DNA of 35,503 bases, from the NCBI GenBank assembly GCA_021809925.1, contig JAJZJV010000005.1, positions 1-35,503 on the forward strand. The letters run 5' to 3'. The notes beneath the pieces are model-generated. The model was not told the origin of the DNA. It did not search any database and saw only the letters and a list, made by a program, of their open reading frames with translations. This document shows positions 7,679 to 16,104 of the stretch, piece after piece. The translations under genes and the position numbers were made by a program. The DNA is from Microcaldota archaeon (GTDB lineage Archaea > Micrarchaeota > Micrarchaeia > Micrarchaeales > CABMGC01). Within the stretch, counting starts at the first letter, position 1; each line of letters begins with the position of its first letter.

Positions 7679-8913
7679 GCGAAAAATACAAAAGATCACA
7701 TTATTTAAATGATGCAGCAAGAGCTGCAGCAAGAAAGGCGGCTGTGAAAGACTTTCCGGCATCAGTAATAAATGCAATTAGCAGCACACCAACATTTCTT
7801 GTAAGCGAGGATGCCCTCAGGAGAAATCTTGAGATTCTAAGCTCTGTCAGGAAGAGGAGCGAAGCTAAGGTACTCTTGGCACTAAAGGCATTCGCTCTCT
7901 ACCAGACCTTTCCGATAATCAGAGATTATCTGGATGGTATTTGCGCGAGCGGCCCGATGGAAGCAAGGCTTGGCAAGGAATTTTTCGGTAAGGAAGTGCA
8001 TACTTTCGGTCCTGCTTATTCTGCTGAGGATATTGACAGACTAATCAAATACTCAGATGTCATAATATTCAACTCGATAAGACAATGGAAGAAGTATAGG
8101 GAGGGGATTGCAAGGAGCGGTAGAAAGATAGAAATTGGGCTGAGAGTGAATCCAAAATATTCTGAGATCGAGACGGAATTATATAATCCGGCATCACCAG
8201 AAGCAGGCTTGGGGGTTCTGCCAGAGGAGCTTGAAGGAGAAGACTTGCAAGGATTGGATGGGTTGCACTTCCATGTATTGTGCGAGAACAATGCGGATGC
8301 GCTTGCGCACGTATTGGATCATTTCGAGAGATTATATGGAAAATACATCAAGAAGATGAAGTGGGTCAACTTTGGCGGCGGACATCACATAACAAGAGTT
8401 GATTATGATATAGAGGGGCTTGTAAAAATAATAAAAGGCTTTAGAGAAAGATATGGAGTGCAGGTTCACCTCGAGCCTGGCGAGGGCGTGGTGCTCAACG
8501 CAGGGGTCCTGATCTCCTCAGTACTCGATATTGTTCACGAGAATAATTCTGACCCTTCAGTAATGCCAGTAGCTATCCTTGATACCTCTGCAGAGGCGCA
8601 TGTGCCTGATGCGCTTGCTATGCCATATAAACCAGATATAATTGACGCTGGAGAGCCTGGAGAAAAGAGATATAATTATAGGCTACGGGGATTGACCTGC
8701 CTTGCAGGGGATATAATAGGAGAGTACTCGTTCGATGAGCCATTGAAGGAGGGGAGCAGGGTTGTATTCCTTGACATGGCACAGTATACAATGGTCAAGA
8801 CTACAACCTTCAATGGAGTGAGGCTGCCATCAATTGCCATCTACAGCTCAAAAACAAAGAAAGTAGATCTTGTAAAGAGCTTTGGATACGAAGATTACAA
8901 AGAAAGATTGTAA
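7675..8913 (+). CDS. nspC: Carboxynorspermidine decarboxylase
   Basis: PLP enzyme of the alanine racemase-fold (ODC/DapDC-like) group that decarboxylates carboxy(nor)spermidine to (nor)spermidine. Counting from TTG, the 412-residue protein has the PLP lysine K71 in L-L-A-L-K-A-F. The H-F-H-V-L-C-E-N block lies near residue 199, the phosphate-binding F-G-G-G-H-H at about 234 and E-P-G-E-G at about 263. The C-terminal catalytic segment is T-C-L-A-G-D. The start is TTG overlapping the previous TGA as TTGA, preceded by GGAGAG at a good distance, so coupling is tight. A 35-residue basic N-terminal lead before the barrel is unremarkable. It completes the aspartate-to-polyamine operon. Substrate chain length (C3 or C4 diamine) cannot be decided from sequence. 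Confidence 0.92.
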   Translation: MSEKYKRSHYLNDAARAAARKAAVKDFPASVINAISSTPTFLVSEDALRRNLEILSSVRKRSEAKVLLALKAFALYQTFPIIRDYLDGICASGPMEARLGKEFFGKEVHTFGPAYSAEDIDRLIKYSDVIIFNSIRQWKKYREGIARSGRKIEIGLRVNPKYSEIETELYNPASPEAGLGVLPEELEGEDLQGLDGLHFHVLCENNADALAHVLDHFERLYGKYIKKMKWVNFGGGHHITRVDYDIEGLVKIIKGFRERYGVQVHLEPGEGVVLNAGVLISSVLDIVHENNSDPSVMPVAILDTSAEAHVPDALAMPYKPDIIDAGEPGEKRYNYRLRGLTCLAGDIIGEYSFDEPLKEGSRVVFLDMAQYTMVKTTTFNGVRLPSIAIYSSKTKKVDLVKSFGYEDYKERL

Positions 8914-9017
8914 TCCCATATTCCAGATGGAATAACTATTTGTATCTTAGGGAGTAGAAGGTAAAAAATTGATAATTAACTTAATAGTGCTAATTATAGT
9001 AGATATTAAATGGTTGG

Positions 9018-9866
9018 ATGATAGCGATTATGTATTTACTGATCCTGCTTGTCATTGGAGTAGCTGCAGGCTTTGTAGGATCACTCACTGGTCTAGGAGG
9101 AGCTGTGATAATAATGCCAGCGCTATCGCTCTTTCTTAATGTGCCAATAGAGCATGCAACTGGCGCTGCGCTAGTAGCCACAATAGCAACTTCTAGCGGA
9201 GCTGCCGCAGCGTATGTCAAGGATAAGATATCGAACGTGAGAATAGGCATGTCTCTTGAGATAGGCACCACTCTTGGAGCAATAGTGGGGGCTCTTTTAG
9301 CTGCTTTTGTCTACTCGCACAATCTTTCATTCATAATATTCATATTGTTTGGAGTAGTGGTGCTCTTCTCAGTGTATCCAACATTGAAGAAAAAGGACCT
9401 TATCAAAAGAATCAAACCAGATGCCAGCACCAGGATATTCCAGATGCATGGCTCGTATTACGATCGTGCAGAAAAGAAGATAATAAGATATGATGGTGTG
9501 CGCTGGTGGCTTGGAGAAGGGATAATGTGTATTGCAGGTTTAATATCTGGGCTTCTTGGTGTTGGCTCAGGAGTGCTCAAGGTTCTTGCAATGGACTCAG
9601 TGATGAAGCTTCCAGTCAAAGTAAGCACAGCTACAAGTGACTTTATGATAGGAGTAACTGCTGTAACTGGATCTGCCATATACTGGTCCCTTGGATACAT
9701 AGTGCCTAGCCTTGTAGCTCCGGTGATAGTTGGGGTTATCATAGGTGCATACTTTGGAAGCGAGAAGATGGAATCAGTGCATAAAGAAAGATTGAGGAAG
9801 ATATTTACAATAGTTCTTGTAGTTGTTGCTGTAGAGATGATATTGAGGGGGATTGGAGTTACATGA
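9018..9866 (+). CDS. TauE/SafE (TSUP) family membrane transporter
   Basis: This 282-residue polytopic protein opens with the TSUP repeat G-x-x-A-G-F-V-G-S-L-T-G-L-G-G-A-V-I-I-M-P-A. A second copy of the same pattern occurs at about residues 170-195 (I-A-G-L-I-S-G-L-L-G-V-G-S-G-V-L-K-V), the internal duplication typical of the family. About eight hydrophobic helices are visible, with a basic loop near residues 118-150. Family members export or import sulfite, sulfoacetate or other small organosulfur anions; the substrate here is unknown. The gene overlaps the DUF1634 gene by four bases (ATGA), a pairing seen repeatedly in archaea and bacteria. Confidence 0.88.
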   Translation: MIAIMYLLILLVIGVAAGFVGSLTGLGGAVIIMPALSLFLNVPIEHATGAALVATIATSSGAAAAYVKDKISNVRIGMSLEIGTTLGAIVGALLAAFVYSHNLSFIIFILFGVVVLFSVYPTLKKKDLIKRIKPDASTRIFQMHGSYYDRAEKKIIRYDGVRWWLGEGIMCIAGLISGLLGVGSGVLKVLAMDSVMKLPVKVSTATSDFMIGVTAVTGSAIYWSLGYIVPSLVAPVIVGVIIGAYFGSEKMESVHKERLRKIFTIVLVVVAVEMILRGIGVT

Positions 9867-10168
9867 AGAAAAGGGATATGAATGTAGTGATTTCATGGAT
9901 TCTGAAAGCCGGAGTAATAGCCAGCGCAGGGCTTCTCATTATAGGCATGCTGCTCGCTTATTCTGGAATTAATAGTATCTCTATATACGACACCGTCTTT
10001 GAGAGCTTGGGAGTCTTTGCATTGTTTGCAACGCCAGTTGCCAGAGTTGCGACTTCGGTAGCTGCCTTTGCCATTGAAGGAAATAAAATTTATACTGCAA
10101 TAACTGCGATAGTCCTTATGAATATATTGATAGCCATCTTCGTTGTTCCAGCAGTGCTGCATATCTGA
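9863..10168 (+). CDS. DUF1634 membrane protein, partner of TauE-like transporter
   Basis: This 101-residue protein has three predicted helices at about residues 9-32, 43-63 and 78-99. It carries the DUF1634-like stretch in which a threonine-proline-x-x-R-V motif (A-T-P-V-A-R-V-A) follows the second helix. Proteins of this family are nearly always encoded beside TSUP permeases and may be an accessory subunit, though no biochemical role is established to my knowledge. Its ATG overlaps the permease stop codon, which supports co-translation. Confidence 0.75.
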   Translation: MKKRDMNVVISWILKAGVIASAGLLIIGMLLAYSGINSISIYDTVFESLGVFALFATPVARVATSVAAFAIEGNKIYTAITAIVLMNILIAIFVVPAVLHI

Positions 10169-10238
10169 TTTGATCTAAAAGGTGGAGAAGCATTCGATGT
10201 TATAGATCAGCTTTGGCAGCGAGTTTGCATGGATGAAA

Positions 10239-10991
10239 TTATGGCTCTCTCCATCTTGCTTTCCTGTAACCTACGACAAGGAGGACTATGCATACAAGGA
10301 TTACTATGACCCAGTCAACAAAGAGGGCGATAGGATCAATCGCGATGTAATTCATTGAAGCCTGGGCGATTTGTGCAGCGTATGTGGTAGGGGAGATGTA
10401 CGCAATGTATCTGAATGGAAGCGGAATGTAGGTTATTGGATAATAAACAGGGGGAATTGTGCTTAGCAGTACTGTGACTATTCCGGAAAAGCCCCAGCTC
10501 TGCAAGACATCAGTAGTCAATGTTGATAAAAAGAATCCGAGCGCTGTTGAGAAGAGAAACATCAAGGCCATCACCGCTATTATTGTTAGTGCCTGTATCG
10601 CTGTTGGATGTATGTAAATTGCAGCAAGTATGGTAAGAAGTATCAGGACAGGTATTGAGAAGACAATTTCGGATAATCCCATCCCCGCAACATAGACCGG
10701 AGCGCTGGTAGGTGAAGTCACAACCATATCCTGAAGCTTTAGGTCATTCTTCAGATGGGAGAGATCCCCTTGTATGCTCACCCCAGACATCACAGCAGTC
10801 ATTATCAGTGCTCCTTCTATGCCTATCCCTATCAATGCGCCATGGCTTACAAAGACAATCACTATCAGTATTGAGATTGGGGATAATAGGGTATTTATGA
10901 ACATTATAGGATAATTCTGCATTGCATATATGGCGTTGACTAAGACTGATGCAAGAATCTGGCTAAATACGCTTCTCTGCTTTAGTGCCAT
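10239..10991 (-). CDS. ABC-2 type transporter permease
   Basis: This 250-residue membrane protein has six hydrophobic segments arranged as in ABC-2 permeases, with an N-terminal amphipathic segment before the first helix. The conserved central region P-V-Y-Y-P-I-T-Y-I-P-L-P-F-R-Y-I-A-Y-I-S-P-T-T-Y (about 180-203; the P-x-x-x-Y-P...P...R-x-x-x-x-x-x-P-x-x-Y pattern) is the ABC-2 signature near helix 5. Its ATG lies inside the last codons of the ATPase gene (10 bases of overlap), so the pair is one exporter operon. Substrate is unknown; such pairs export drugs, lipids or polysaccharides. Confidence 0.88.
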   Translation of the reverse strand: MALKQRSVFSQILASVLVNAIYAMQNYPIMFINTLLSPISILIVIVFVSHGALIGIGIEGALIMTAVMSGVSIQGDLSHLKNDLKLQDMVVTSPTSAPVYVAGMGLSEIVFSIPVLILLTILAAIYIHPTAIQALTIIAVMALMFLFSTALGFFLSTLTTDVLQSWGFSGIVTVLLSTIPPVYYPITYIPLPFRYIAYISPTTYAAQIAQASMNYIAIDPIALFVDWVIVILVCIVLLVVGYRKARWREP

Positions 10992-11911
10992 TCGCCCTCG
11001 CCGCTTTCTTCAGTATCTTCATTTATGGAGCGCTTTGCAAAGTAGTAGAAGAGATCCTCAAGCGAGACAGGATTTGTTGAGAACTTCATCTTCTTCTTCA
11101 TCAGCATATTAGAGAGCGCGAATGCCTCTTTCTGGTTTGTGAGAATCTGGTATCCTTTCTCGATCTTTGAGGCTCTTACACCTTTTGGAAGCTTGATGTT
11201 GGTTGCATCCATCACTCTTACGCTGTATTCCTGGCCTGCCCTCTTCCTCAGCTCTTCCATAGATCCTTCTGCAACAAGCCTTCCATCTTCTATTATGACT
11301 ATCTTATCAGCAAGATACTCTGCTTCTTCAAGATAATGTGTAGTCAATACTATTAGATAATCATTCTTGAGCTTGTTCAGGAGTTCCCAAAGCTCTTTTC
11401 TTGAGATTGGATCGAGCCCTGTGGTTGGCTCATCAAGAAATATGATTTTCGCCTCTGAAGCAAGCACTGTTGCAACCAAGATCTTCCTCTTAGTTCCTCC
11501 AGAGAGCATCCTGCTGAGCTTCTTTGCATTCTCTTCCAGTCCCAGGCTCTTTAGTGCTGCTGAGGCTCTTGATGATGCCTCATTATAAGGAAATCCGCGA
11601 TATAATAAATAGGAGAGAACCTGCTGTCTTGGGTTCATCCAGGGTATTGCGCGGGCTTCCTGAGGCACTATTGCCATTAAGTTCCTAGCCTTAACAGGAT
11701 CTGCAATGACATCTATCCCGTTTATCATAGCAGATCCTTTCGTAGGCATCAACTCAGTAGATAGTATGCGTATTAGGGTAGTCTTGCCTGCTCCGTTCCT
11801 GCCTATTATGGCTAGTATTCCCTTCTCTGGGAAGCTTAAGGTAACGTCCCGCAAGGCATACTTCTTCCCATCATATGTCTTTGAGATCTTCTTAACAGTT
11901 AAACCGTCCAT
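10982..11911 (-). CDS. ABC transporter ATP-binding protein
   Basis: ATPase of the exporter encoded with the downstream permease. All motifs are present: Walker A G-R-N-G-A-G-K-T-T-L, Q-loop in V-P-Q-E-A, signature L-S-G-G-T-K-R-K, Walker B I-I-F-L-D-E-P, D-loop G-L-D-P and the switch histidine in T-T-H-Y-L-E-E-A-E. The C-terminal 90 residues form the extra domain seen in CcmA/DrrA-like ATPases. The frame opens at 11947, but the domain begins at M-D-G-L-T-V-K-K. A TATA-like CTTATAATTA near 11960-11970 would start transcription about 11940, so I prefer the ATG at 11911; 11947 (GGTT plus five bases upstream) remains possible. Confidence 0.9.
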   Translation of the reverse strand: MDGLTVKKISKTYDGKKYALRDVTLSFPEKGILAIIGRNGAGKTTLIRILSTELMPTKGSAMINGIDVIADPVKARNLMAIVPQEARAIPWMNPRQQVLSYLLYRGFPYNEASSRASAALKSLGLEENAKKLSRMLSGGTKRKILVATVLASEAKIIFLDEPTTGLDPISRKELWELLNKLKNDYLIVLTTHYLEEAEYLADKIVIIEDGRLVAEGSMEELRKRAGQEYSVRVMDATNIKLPKGVRASKIEKGYQILTNQKEAFALSNMLMKKKMKFSTNPVSLEDLFYYFAKRSINEDTEESGEGEWH

Positions 11912-12008
11912 CCTGATGCCTTCTTTTCTATTATTGGAAGAGAGCATTTATTAACCAATAATTATAAGCATTCATCTGTATAAATAAAATGGAAATTCTG
12001 GGTCTATT

Positions 12009-12572
12009 ATGCTCCCGATTAAAAGATGCGAGTGGTGCCTTACTGATCCGCTTTATATCAGATACCATGACAATGAGTGGGGGAGGCCAATCCATGATGA
12101 TAAGAAGTTATTCGAATTCCTTGTCCTTGAAGGAGCTCAGGCAGGTCTCAGCTGGCTAACAGTGCTGAAAAAAAGAGAATCTTACAGAAAGGCATTCGAT
12201 CTCTTCGATCCGCAGAAGATAGCCAGATACGATGATGAAAAAGTCAACTCTCTCTTAAACAATCAGGAGATAATACGCAACAGACTCAAGATAGATGCTA
12301 CCATAAACAACGCAAAGATCTTCCTTAAGATCAATGATCGTTATGGAAGCTTTGACAGATATATCTGGGGCTTTGTTGACAACAGGATTATCCAGAACAA
12401 TTGGGATTCTATCAAAGAGATTCCTGCAAAAACAGAGGCATCAGATATGATGAGCATGGTTCTCAAAAAAGAGGGCTTCAAGTTTGTTGGAAACACAATC
12501 TGCTATGCGTACATGCAGGCAGTTGGAATGGTTAACGACCATCTGACTTACTGTTATCTCCACAAGAAGTGA
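12009..12572 (+). CDS. tag: DNA-3-methyladenine glycosylase I
   Basis: Removes 3-methyladenine from alkylated DNA in base-excision repair. The 187-residue protein has the Tag N-terminus R-C-E-W-C...Y-H-D-N-E-W-G-R-P and the L-E-G-A-Q-A-G-L-S-W block at about 41-50. The zinc snap consists of C7, H20, H178 and C182 (D-H-L-T-Y-C), as in the E. coli enzyme. Length equals that of the bacterial protein. Tag is mainly bacterial, so its presence in an archaeon suggests transfer (inference). No ribosome site is visible; a GTATAAATAA box about 30 bases upstream suggests a leaderless transcript. Confidence 0.95.
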   Translation: MLPIKRCEWCLTDPLYIRYHDNEWGRPIHDDKKLFEFLVLEGAQAGLSWLTVLKKRESYRKAFDLFDPQKIARYDDEKVNSLLNNQEIIRNRLKIDATINNAKIFLKINDRYGSFDRYIWGFVDNRIIQNNWDSIKEIPAKTEASDMMSMVLKKEGFKFVGNTICYAYMQAVGMVNDHLTYCYLHKK

Positions 12573-12598
12573 AGCAAGTTAAATAATTAGGTAAGATC

Positions 12599-12718
12599 CG
12601 AGATGCTTAAATTAGTACCAAATCTCACAGCAAATCTAAAAGCTCAGAGAGAGGTTGGTCTCGGAGATTGAGCTCGTTTTCTTTAGGAAGTTGTACTTCT
12701 CAACTTTTAGCCCCGAGA
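12599..12718. repeat. Alternating CCGAGA/TCTCGG hairpins in a short gap
   Basis: CCGAGA at 12599-12604, TCTCGG at 12659-12664 and CCGAGA at 12713-12718 can form two mutually exclusive stems. Inside the second, AAGTTG (12688-12693) pairs with CAACTT (12701-12706). The gap separates the 3' ends of two convergent genes, so it may be a shared terminator-like region or a small RNA with switching folds. Confidence 0.35.
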
Positions 12719-12723
12719 GGGCG

Positions 12724-13083
12724 TCACTTTAGGGTCTTTGCCCATTCTGCGAATTCCTTGTGAGGAGAGAATGAGCCTGCGTTCATAACCCTTATCTTTG
12801 CACCTTTGAAATCGCCGTCTTCAAGCTCAATCTCTTCCTTTATAGTATCCATATCAGCATAATAGACCTCTACCCAATGCTCCTTCCCTTTCATGAAATC
12901 CGATATGATCTCTGTATTCATCAGCATGGGAAAAGAGACGAAGAAGAATGCTATTCCATAATGCCAATAAATGGGCCCTCTTCCCTGGGATTCTGTTATC
13001 GCAGTCTTTGCCAGTTCTTCTTTGCTGACTTTATATAATTTATGTATTACCAATTCCTTTGGAGGCTGATGTGTAACCTGCAT
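12724..13083 (-). CDS. Conserved-looking hypothetical protein
   Basis: This 119-residue soluble protein belongs to no family I recognise. The ATG is well supported by GGTGAT upstream with five bases between GGTG and the start. The N-terminal part is charged (L-Y-K-V-S-K-E-E-L-A-K). The middle has an aromatic and hydrophobic patch, Y-W-H-Y-G-I-A-F-F-F-V-S-F-P-M-L-M, followed by an acidic segment and a compact C-terminus. It could be a small alpha/beta fold with a buried strand there. It is single, divergent from the membrane gene at 13174 and convergent with tag. Confidence 0.6.
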   Translation of the reverse strand: MQVTHQPPKELVIHKLYKVSKEELAKTAITESQGRGPIYWHYGIAFFFVSFPMLMNTEIISDFMKGKEHWVEVYYADMDTIKEEIELEDGDFKGAKIRVMNAGSFSPHKEFAEWAKTLK

Positions 13084-13173
13084 ATCATCACCATTGGCTT
13101 TTCTTTCTTAAGTATTAAAACCTTCTCTAGTAAAAGATAAATATCAGTAAATATAATCTTACTCTGTGAGTTT

Positions 13174-13683
13174 TTGACTGCTTATACTGCCTCTGCAATG
13201 CAGGGATCGTCGTCTCTGTTGGCAATTGCATTTGTTGCGATAATACTTACTTTCAGGGTTTACAGAAATATGAAAGGCACCAAGTTTACGGCAAAGAAGC
13301 TCTATCTCGCTCCTGCAACATACATACTTCTTGCATTATTCTCATTTGCAATATACAGCTACACGATTGATGAGATAATATTGATGTTTGTGCTTCTGGC
13401 AGCAGGGATCGGGGCCGGATTTGTTCTGGGTTCTGCCGAATTCTTTATAAATGGGGGAGAGACCTTTTACAAGAGATCCCCTGTAATCATAACAATATGG
13501 ATTGTCTCTTATATTGCGAGGTTTGGGCTTGCTTACGAGTACCCAAATGTGATTATTATTAATATTATAGTAGAGGCTGCGCTATTCTTCACTACGGGAT
13601 TGATAATAGGAGAGGCAGTCAGCATAAGCAGGAAGTATGAGGAGCATAAGAGAAATTCTTCCGTACAAACTACTTCTCAATAA
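13174..13683 (+). CDS. Multi-pass membrane protein, CcdC/DUF1453-like
   Basis: This 169-residue protein has five hydrophobic segments (about residues 13-29, 45-62, 66-88, 100-117, 122-145) and a charged C-terminal tail. The segment R-V-Y-R-N-M-K-G-T-K-F-T-A-K-K-L-Y-L-A-P after the first helix resembles the CcdC/DUF1453 family. The match is by pattern only, and function in that family is not well defined. The start is TTG preceded by GTGAG, which fits the GGTG-type ribosome sites in this genome. Its last 14 bases overlap the end of the convergent dehydrogenase gene. Confidence 0.6.
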   Translation: MTAYTASAMQGSSSLLAIAFVAIILTFRVYRNMKGTKFTAKKLYLAPATYILLALFSFAIYSYTIDEIILMFVLLAAGIGAGFVLGSAEFFINGGETFYKRSPVIITIWIVSYIARFGLAYEYPNVIIINIIVEAALFFTTGLIIGEAVSISRKYEEHKRNSSVQTTSQ

Positions 13684-14599
13684 GCTTCTTTGCAGACGCT
13701 GTCACCTTGTCTGCTATCTCGTTTCCAGCAATGCTCAAAGCCTCGAAGGTTGATGCGCCGAGATGCGGAGTAAGAAGGAGATTCTGGTGTTTTATCGCGT
13801 AATCTATCAGCATGTCGCGCTTTGCTGTAAAAGGCTCTTTTGGGAAGACATCTATCGCTGCTCCGCCAATCCTCCCTTCCTTGAGCGCTGAGAGGAGTGC
13901 GGTTTCATCAATTATCTCAGCTCTTGAAGTATTTATGAAGAGTGCGCTCTTCTTCATCATCCCAAATTCCTTTGCGCTTATCATCTTATCAGTCTCTTTG
14001 GTATGCATGGCATGCAGTGTTATGATATCTGCTTCTTTAAGGAGATCGCTTAAGTTTACCTTCTTGAACTTGTCAATGCTCACATACGGATCAGAGTAGA
14101 TGATATTCATGCCTAATGCTTCAGCATACTTTGCAACCTCAGCCCCTATCCGCCCAAGACCTATTATCCCCAATGTCTTTCCCCCTAGCTGGTGGCCTAT
14201 GAACTTGTAGCGATCCCAGCCGCCTTCCTTCATATGCTCAAATGCCCAGGGAATATTGCGAGATAGGCTTAGCATAAGAGCCATCGTATGCTCGGCTGTC
14301 GATTTAGTATGCACACCATGAAGGTTTATGATCTCTATTCCAAGCGAAGCTGCTTTCTTTAGATCTATGTGATCCAATCCGGTTGTTGCAGATCCTATTA
14401 TCCTAAGGCGTTTGGCTTTCCCAAGAAGAGAGGCATCTACCGTAGTCTCTATTCTTATTACAAGTATGTCAATCTCTTTTATTGTAGATTCAAGCTCTTC
14501 GCGCGTCATCCTCTTGGCTGTAACATTGCCAAGTTTCTTCAGCTTTGCTATGGCAGTCTTATCAAAATACTCTGGTTCTGTTACAAGAATGTTAAACAC
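13670..14599 (-). CDS. D-isomer-specific 2-hydroxyacid dehydrogenase
   Basis: NAD(P)-dependent oxidoreductase of the D-3-phosphoglycerate/glycerate/lactate dehydrogenase family, 309 residues, with no C-terminal ACT or ASB domain, so it is not a full-length SerA. The Rossmann loop G-L-G-R-I-G is at 148-153 and the cofactor-selecting aspartate D170 favours NAD. The catalytic triad is R226 (N-T-S-R-A), E255 (P-K-E-P) and H279 (T-P-H-L-G-A-S-T). The substrate could be 3-phosphoglycerate, glyoxylate, or a 2-hydroxy-dicarboxylate. It follows the VOC-like gene after only nine bases on the same strand, so the two probably act in one pathway. Confidence 0.88.
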   Translation of the reverse strand: MFNILVTEPEYFDKTAIAKLKKLGNVTAKRMTREELESTIKEIDILVIRIETTVDASLLGKAKRLRIIGSATTGLDHIDLKKAASLGIEIINLHGVHTKSTAEHTMALMLSLSRNIPWAFEHMKEGGWDRYKFIGHQLGGKTLGIIGLGRIGAEVAKYAEALGMNIIYSDPYVSIDKFKKVNLSDLLKEADIITLHAMHTKETDKMISAKEFGMMKKSALFINTSRAEIIDETALLSALKEGRIGGAAIDVFPKEPFTAKRDMLIDYAIKHQNLLLTPHLGASTFEALSIAGNEIADKVTASAKKLIEK

Positions 14600-14608
14600 A
14601 TATTCGCC

Positions 14609-16000
14609 TTAGGCACCTGAAGATTTCTGCATCCTTGGATCTGTAGCTTTTATTATCTTTGTTACTGAGCTCTTATTAAAGCCTTTGAATCCCTGTGTAC
14701 GCTCAAGATTCTCCATATGGCTTCCTATAGCTCCATTCTTTAAGAAAGTCTCATATTGATCTTTTGTTATAGAGCCTTTTGAGAGAAGAGTATCCAATCT
14801 CTTCTTCTCGACTTCCCATCTCTCTCCAACAGTGAATGCCTGTTTAAGAAATTCAAAGTAAGAGAATGGGGGCATGACCTCAACGCCAAAGCCAGGAAGA
14901 TCTTTACTCAATTTGTCAAAGTCAAATCTTGCTTCCAGATGATGCATTCCTGCCTGTAAGATGCTTTCCCCATGAAGGCCGACCCATAGGCCAACGGTGC
15001 CCAGAGTTTTTCTGTCTTCTAATCCTTCATGTGCAAAATCAATCTTTGTCTCTTCAGGATAAAGATCAACATCTGTAAAGACAACAATATTGCATGTTGG
15101 ATGTTCTAAGATCTGGGCTCCCCATTTAGCTTCTTCTCCAGCATAGTATCTCTCCCTGCATTTGTAGCCCATGCTCTCAAAGATCTTTATCATTGACAAG
15201 AAATTGGCTCTTGATGATCTATAAGTGTGGTGATCCTGATTACCCCAGCCAAGACCCAGCCTTTCCTGCCTTGATTTTTGTATCTGGCCTGCTTTATTCC
15301 TTCTCTCCCAGTAAAGCCGCTCTGCCCTGAAGAAAGCATCTGAGACTCTTGCACTATCCAGATTTTTAACTGCCTTTGCAATTGTTTTCTTTGTTTCTGA
15401 AAGGCCCTCCTCATCACTTTCAAAGAAGCGTTTCCGGTTTAAGAAGGAGCTGAGCATGGATATGTATCTATCAATATCTTCACTTTCACTCTGAAAGAAG
15501 CCATCATAACCCCTTCGCTCAATAGCTGAGAGAATAAATCCATTCTCATTGTTTATCGATGCTTTCCTGAAATTAGAGAAAGGCTTGCCTTCGGCCTTTA
15601 CCCCTTTACCTAGAATCTGTAGAAATGAATCTAACTCTTCGGGTTTTAGCACGACTTCCATGCCTGCTCTTTTACTGAGAAGTATTGGGAAAAGATAGGA
15701 ACTTGGATGCACAAATACGGCACTTTCTTCTTTGCTCTTCTTCTCAATAAAGCCCATTCGCTCCAGATCACGAGCCCTGACGCTGCTTTCAGGAATCGCG
15801 ATGTGATCTATCCAATTAAAGAAAGTGGTAGAAGTTTCATCAGACATTCTCTTTGAGAGCTCGTTTGCAAAATGGTTCTTTGAGAGAAATTGTGCAGTTC
15901 TTGATTTGACAAACTCCTCTGCTTCTTTATATAATCCCCAATCGAAATCGCTGTTCAATGCGGCATAATCGATATCTTTGTTGTTCTTTACAGAATCCAT
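14609..16000 (-). CDS. Putative VOC-fold metalloenzyme, DUF1338/HglS-like
   Basis: I do not recognise this 463-residue protein with certainty. Its histidine pattern suggests the vicinal-oxygen-chelate fold of DUF1338. F-F-N-W-I-D-H-I-A-I (H66) resembles the N-terminal metal ligand block. G-N-Q-D-H-H-T-Y-R-S-S-R (H257/H258) could supply the second ligand, and M-H-H-L-E-A-R-F-D-F (H353/H354, E356) a later His/Glu pair. The characterised family member HglS/YdcJ converts 2-oxoadipate to D-2-hydroxyglutarate with Fe(II). The gene immediately downstream is a D-2-hydroxyacid dehydrogenase, which fits that chemistry but does not prove it. The C-terminal 80 residues are charged and helical. It stands upstream in a two-gene operon and no GGTG site is obvious. 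Confidence 0.5.
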   Translation of the reverse strand: MDSVKNNKDIDYAALNSDFDWGLYKEAEEFVKSRTAQFLSKNHFANELSKRMSDETSTTFFNWIDHIAIPESSVRARDLERMGFIEKKSKEESAVFVHPSSYLFPILLSKRAGMEVVLKPEELDSFLQILGKGVKAEGKPFSNFRKASINNENGFILSAIERRGYDGFFQSESEDIDRYISMLSSFLNRKRFFESDEEGLSETKKTIAKAVKNLDSARVSDAFFRAERLYWERRNKAGQIQKSRQERLGLGWGNQDHHTYRSSRANFLSMIKIFESMGYKCRERYYAGEEAKWGAQILEHPTCNIVVFTDVDLYPEETKIDFAHEGLEDRKTLGTVGLWVGLHGESILQAGMHHLEARFDFDKLSKDLPGFGVEVMPPFSYFEFLKQAFTVGERWEVEKKRLDTLLSKGSITKDQYETFLKNGAIGSHMENLERTQGFKGFNKSSVTKIIKATDPRMQKSSGA

Positions 16001-16104
16001 GATTTAGGTATTGAAAAATAAGTTTTTATAAGTAAGCTTTTTTAAGCAAAAAGAAGAATTAGAAAATTAAAGAGAAATTAAAAAGAAAAAGAAAGAAGAG
16101 CTTT

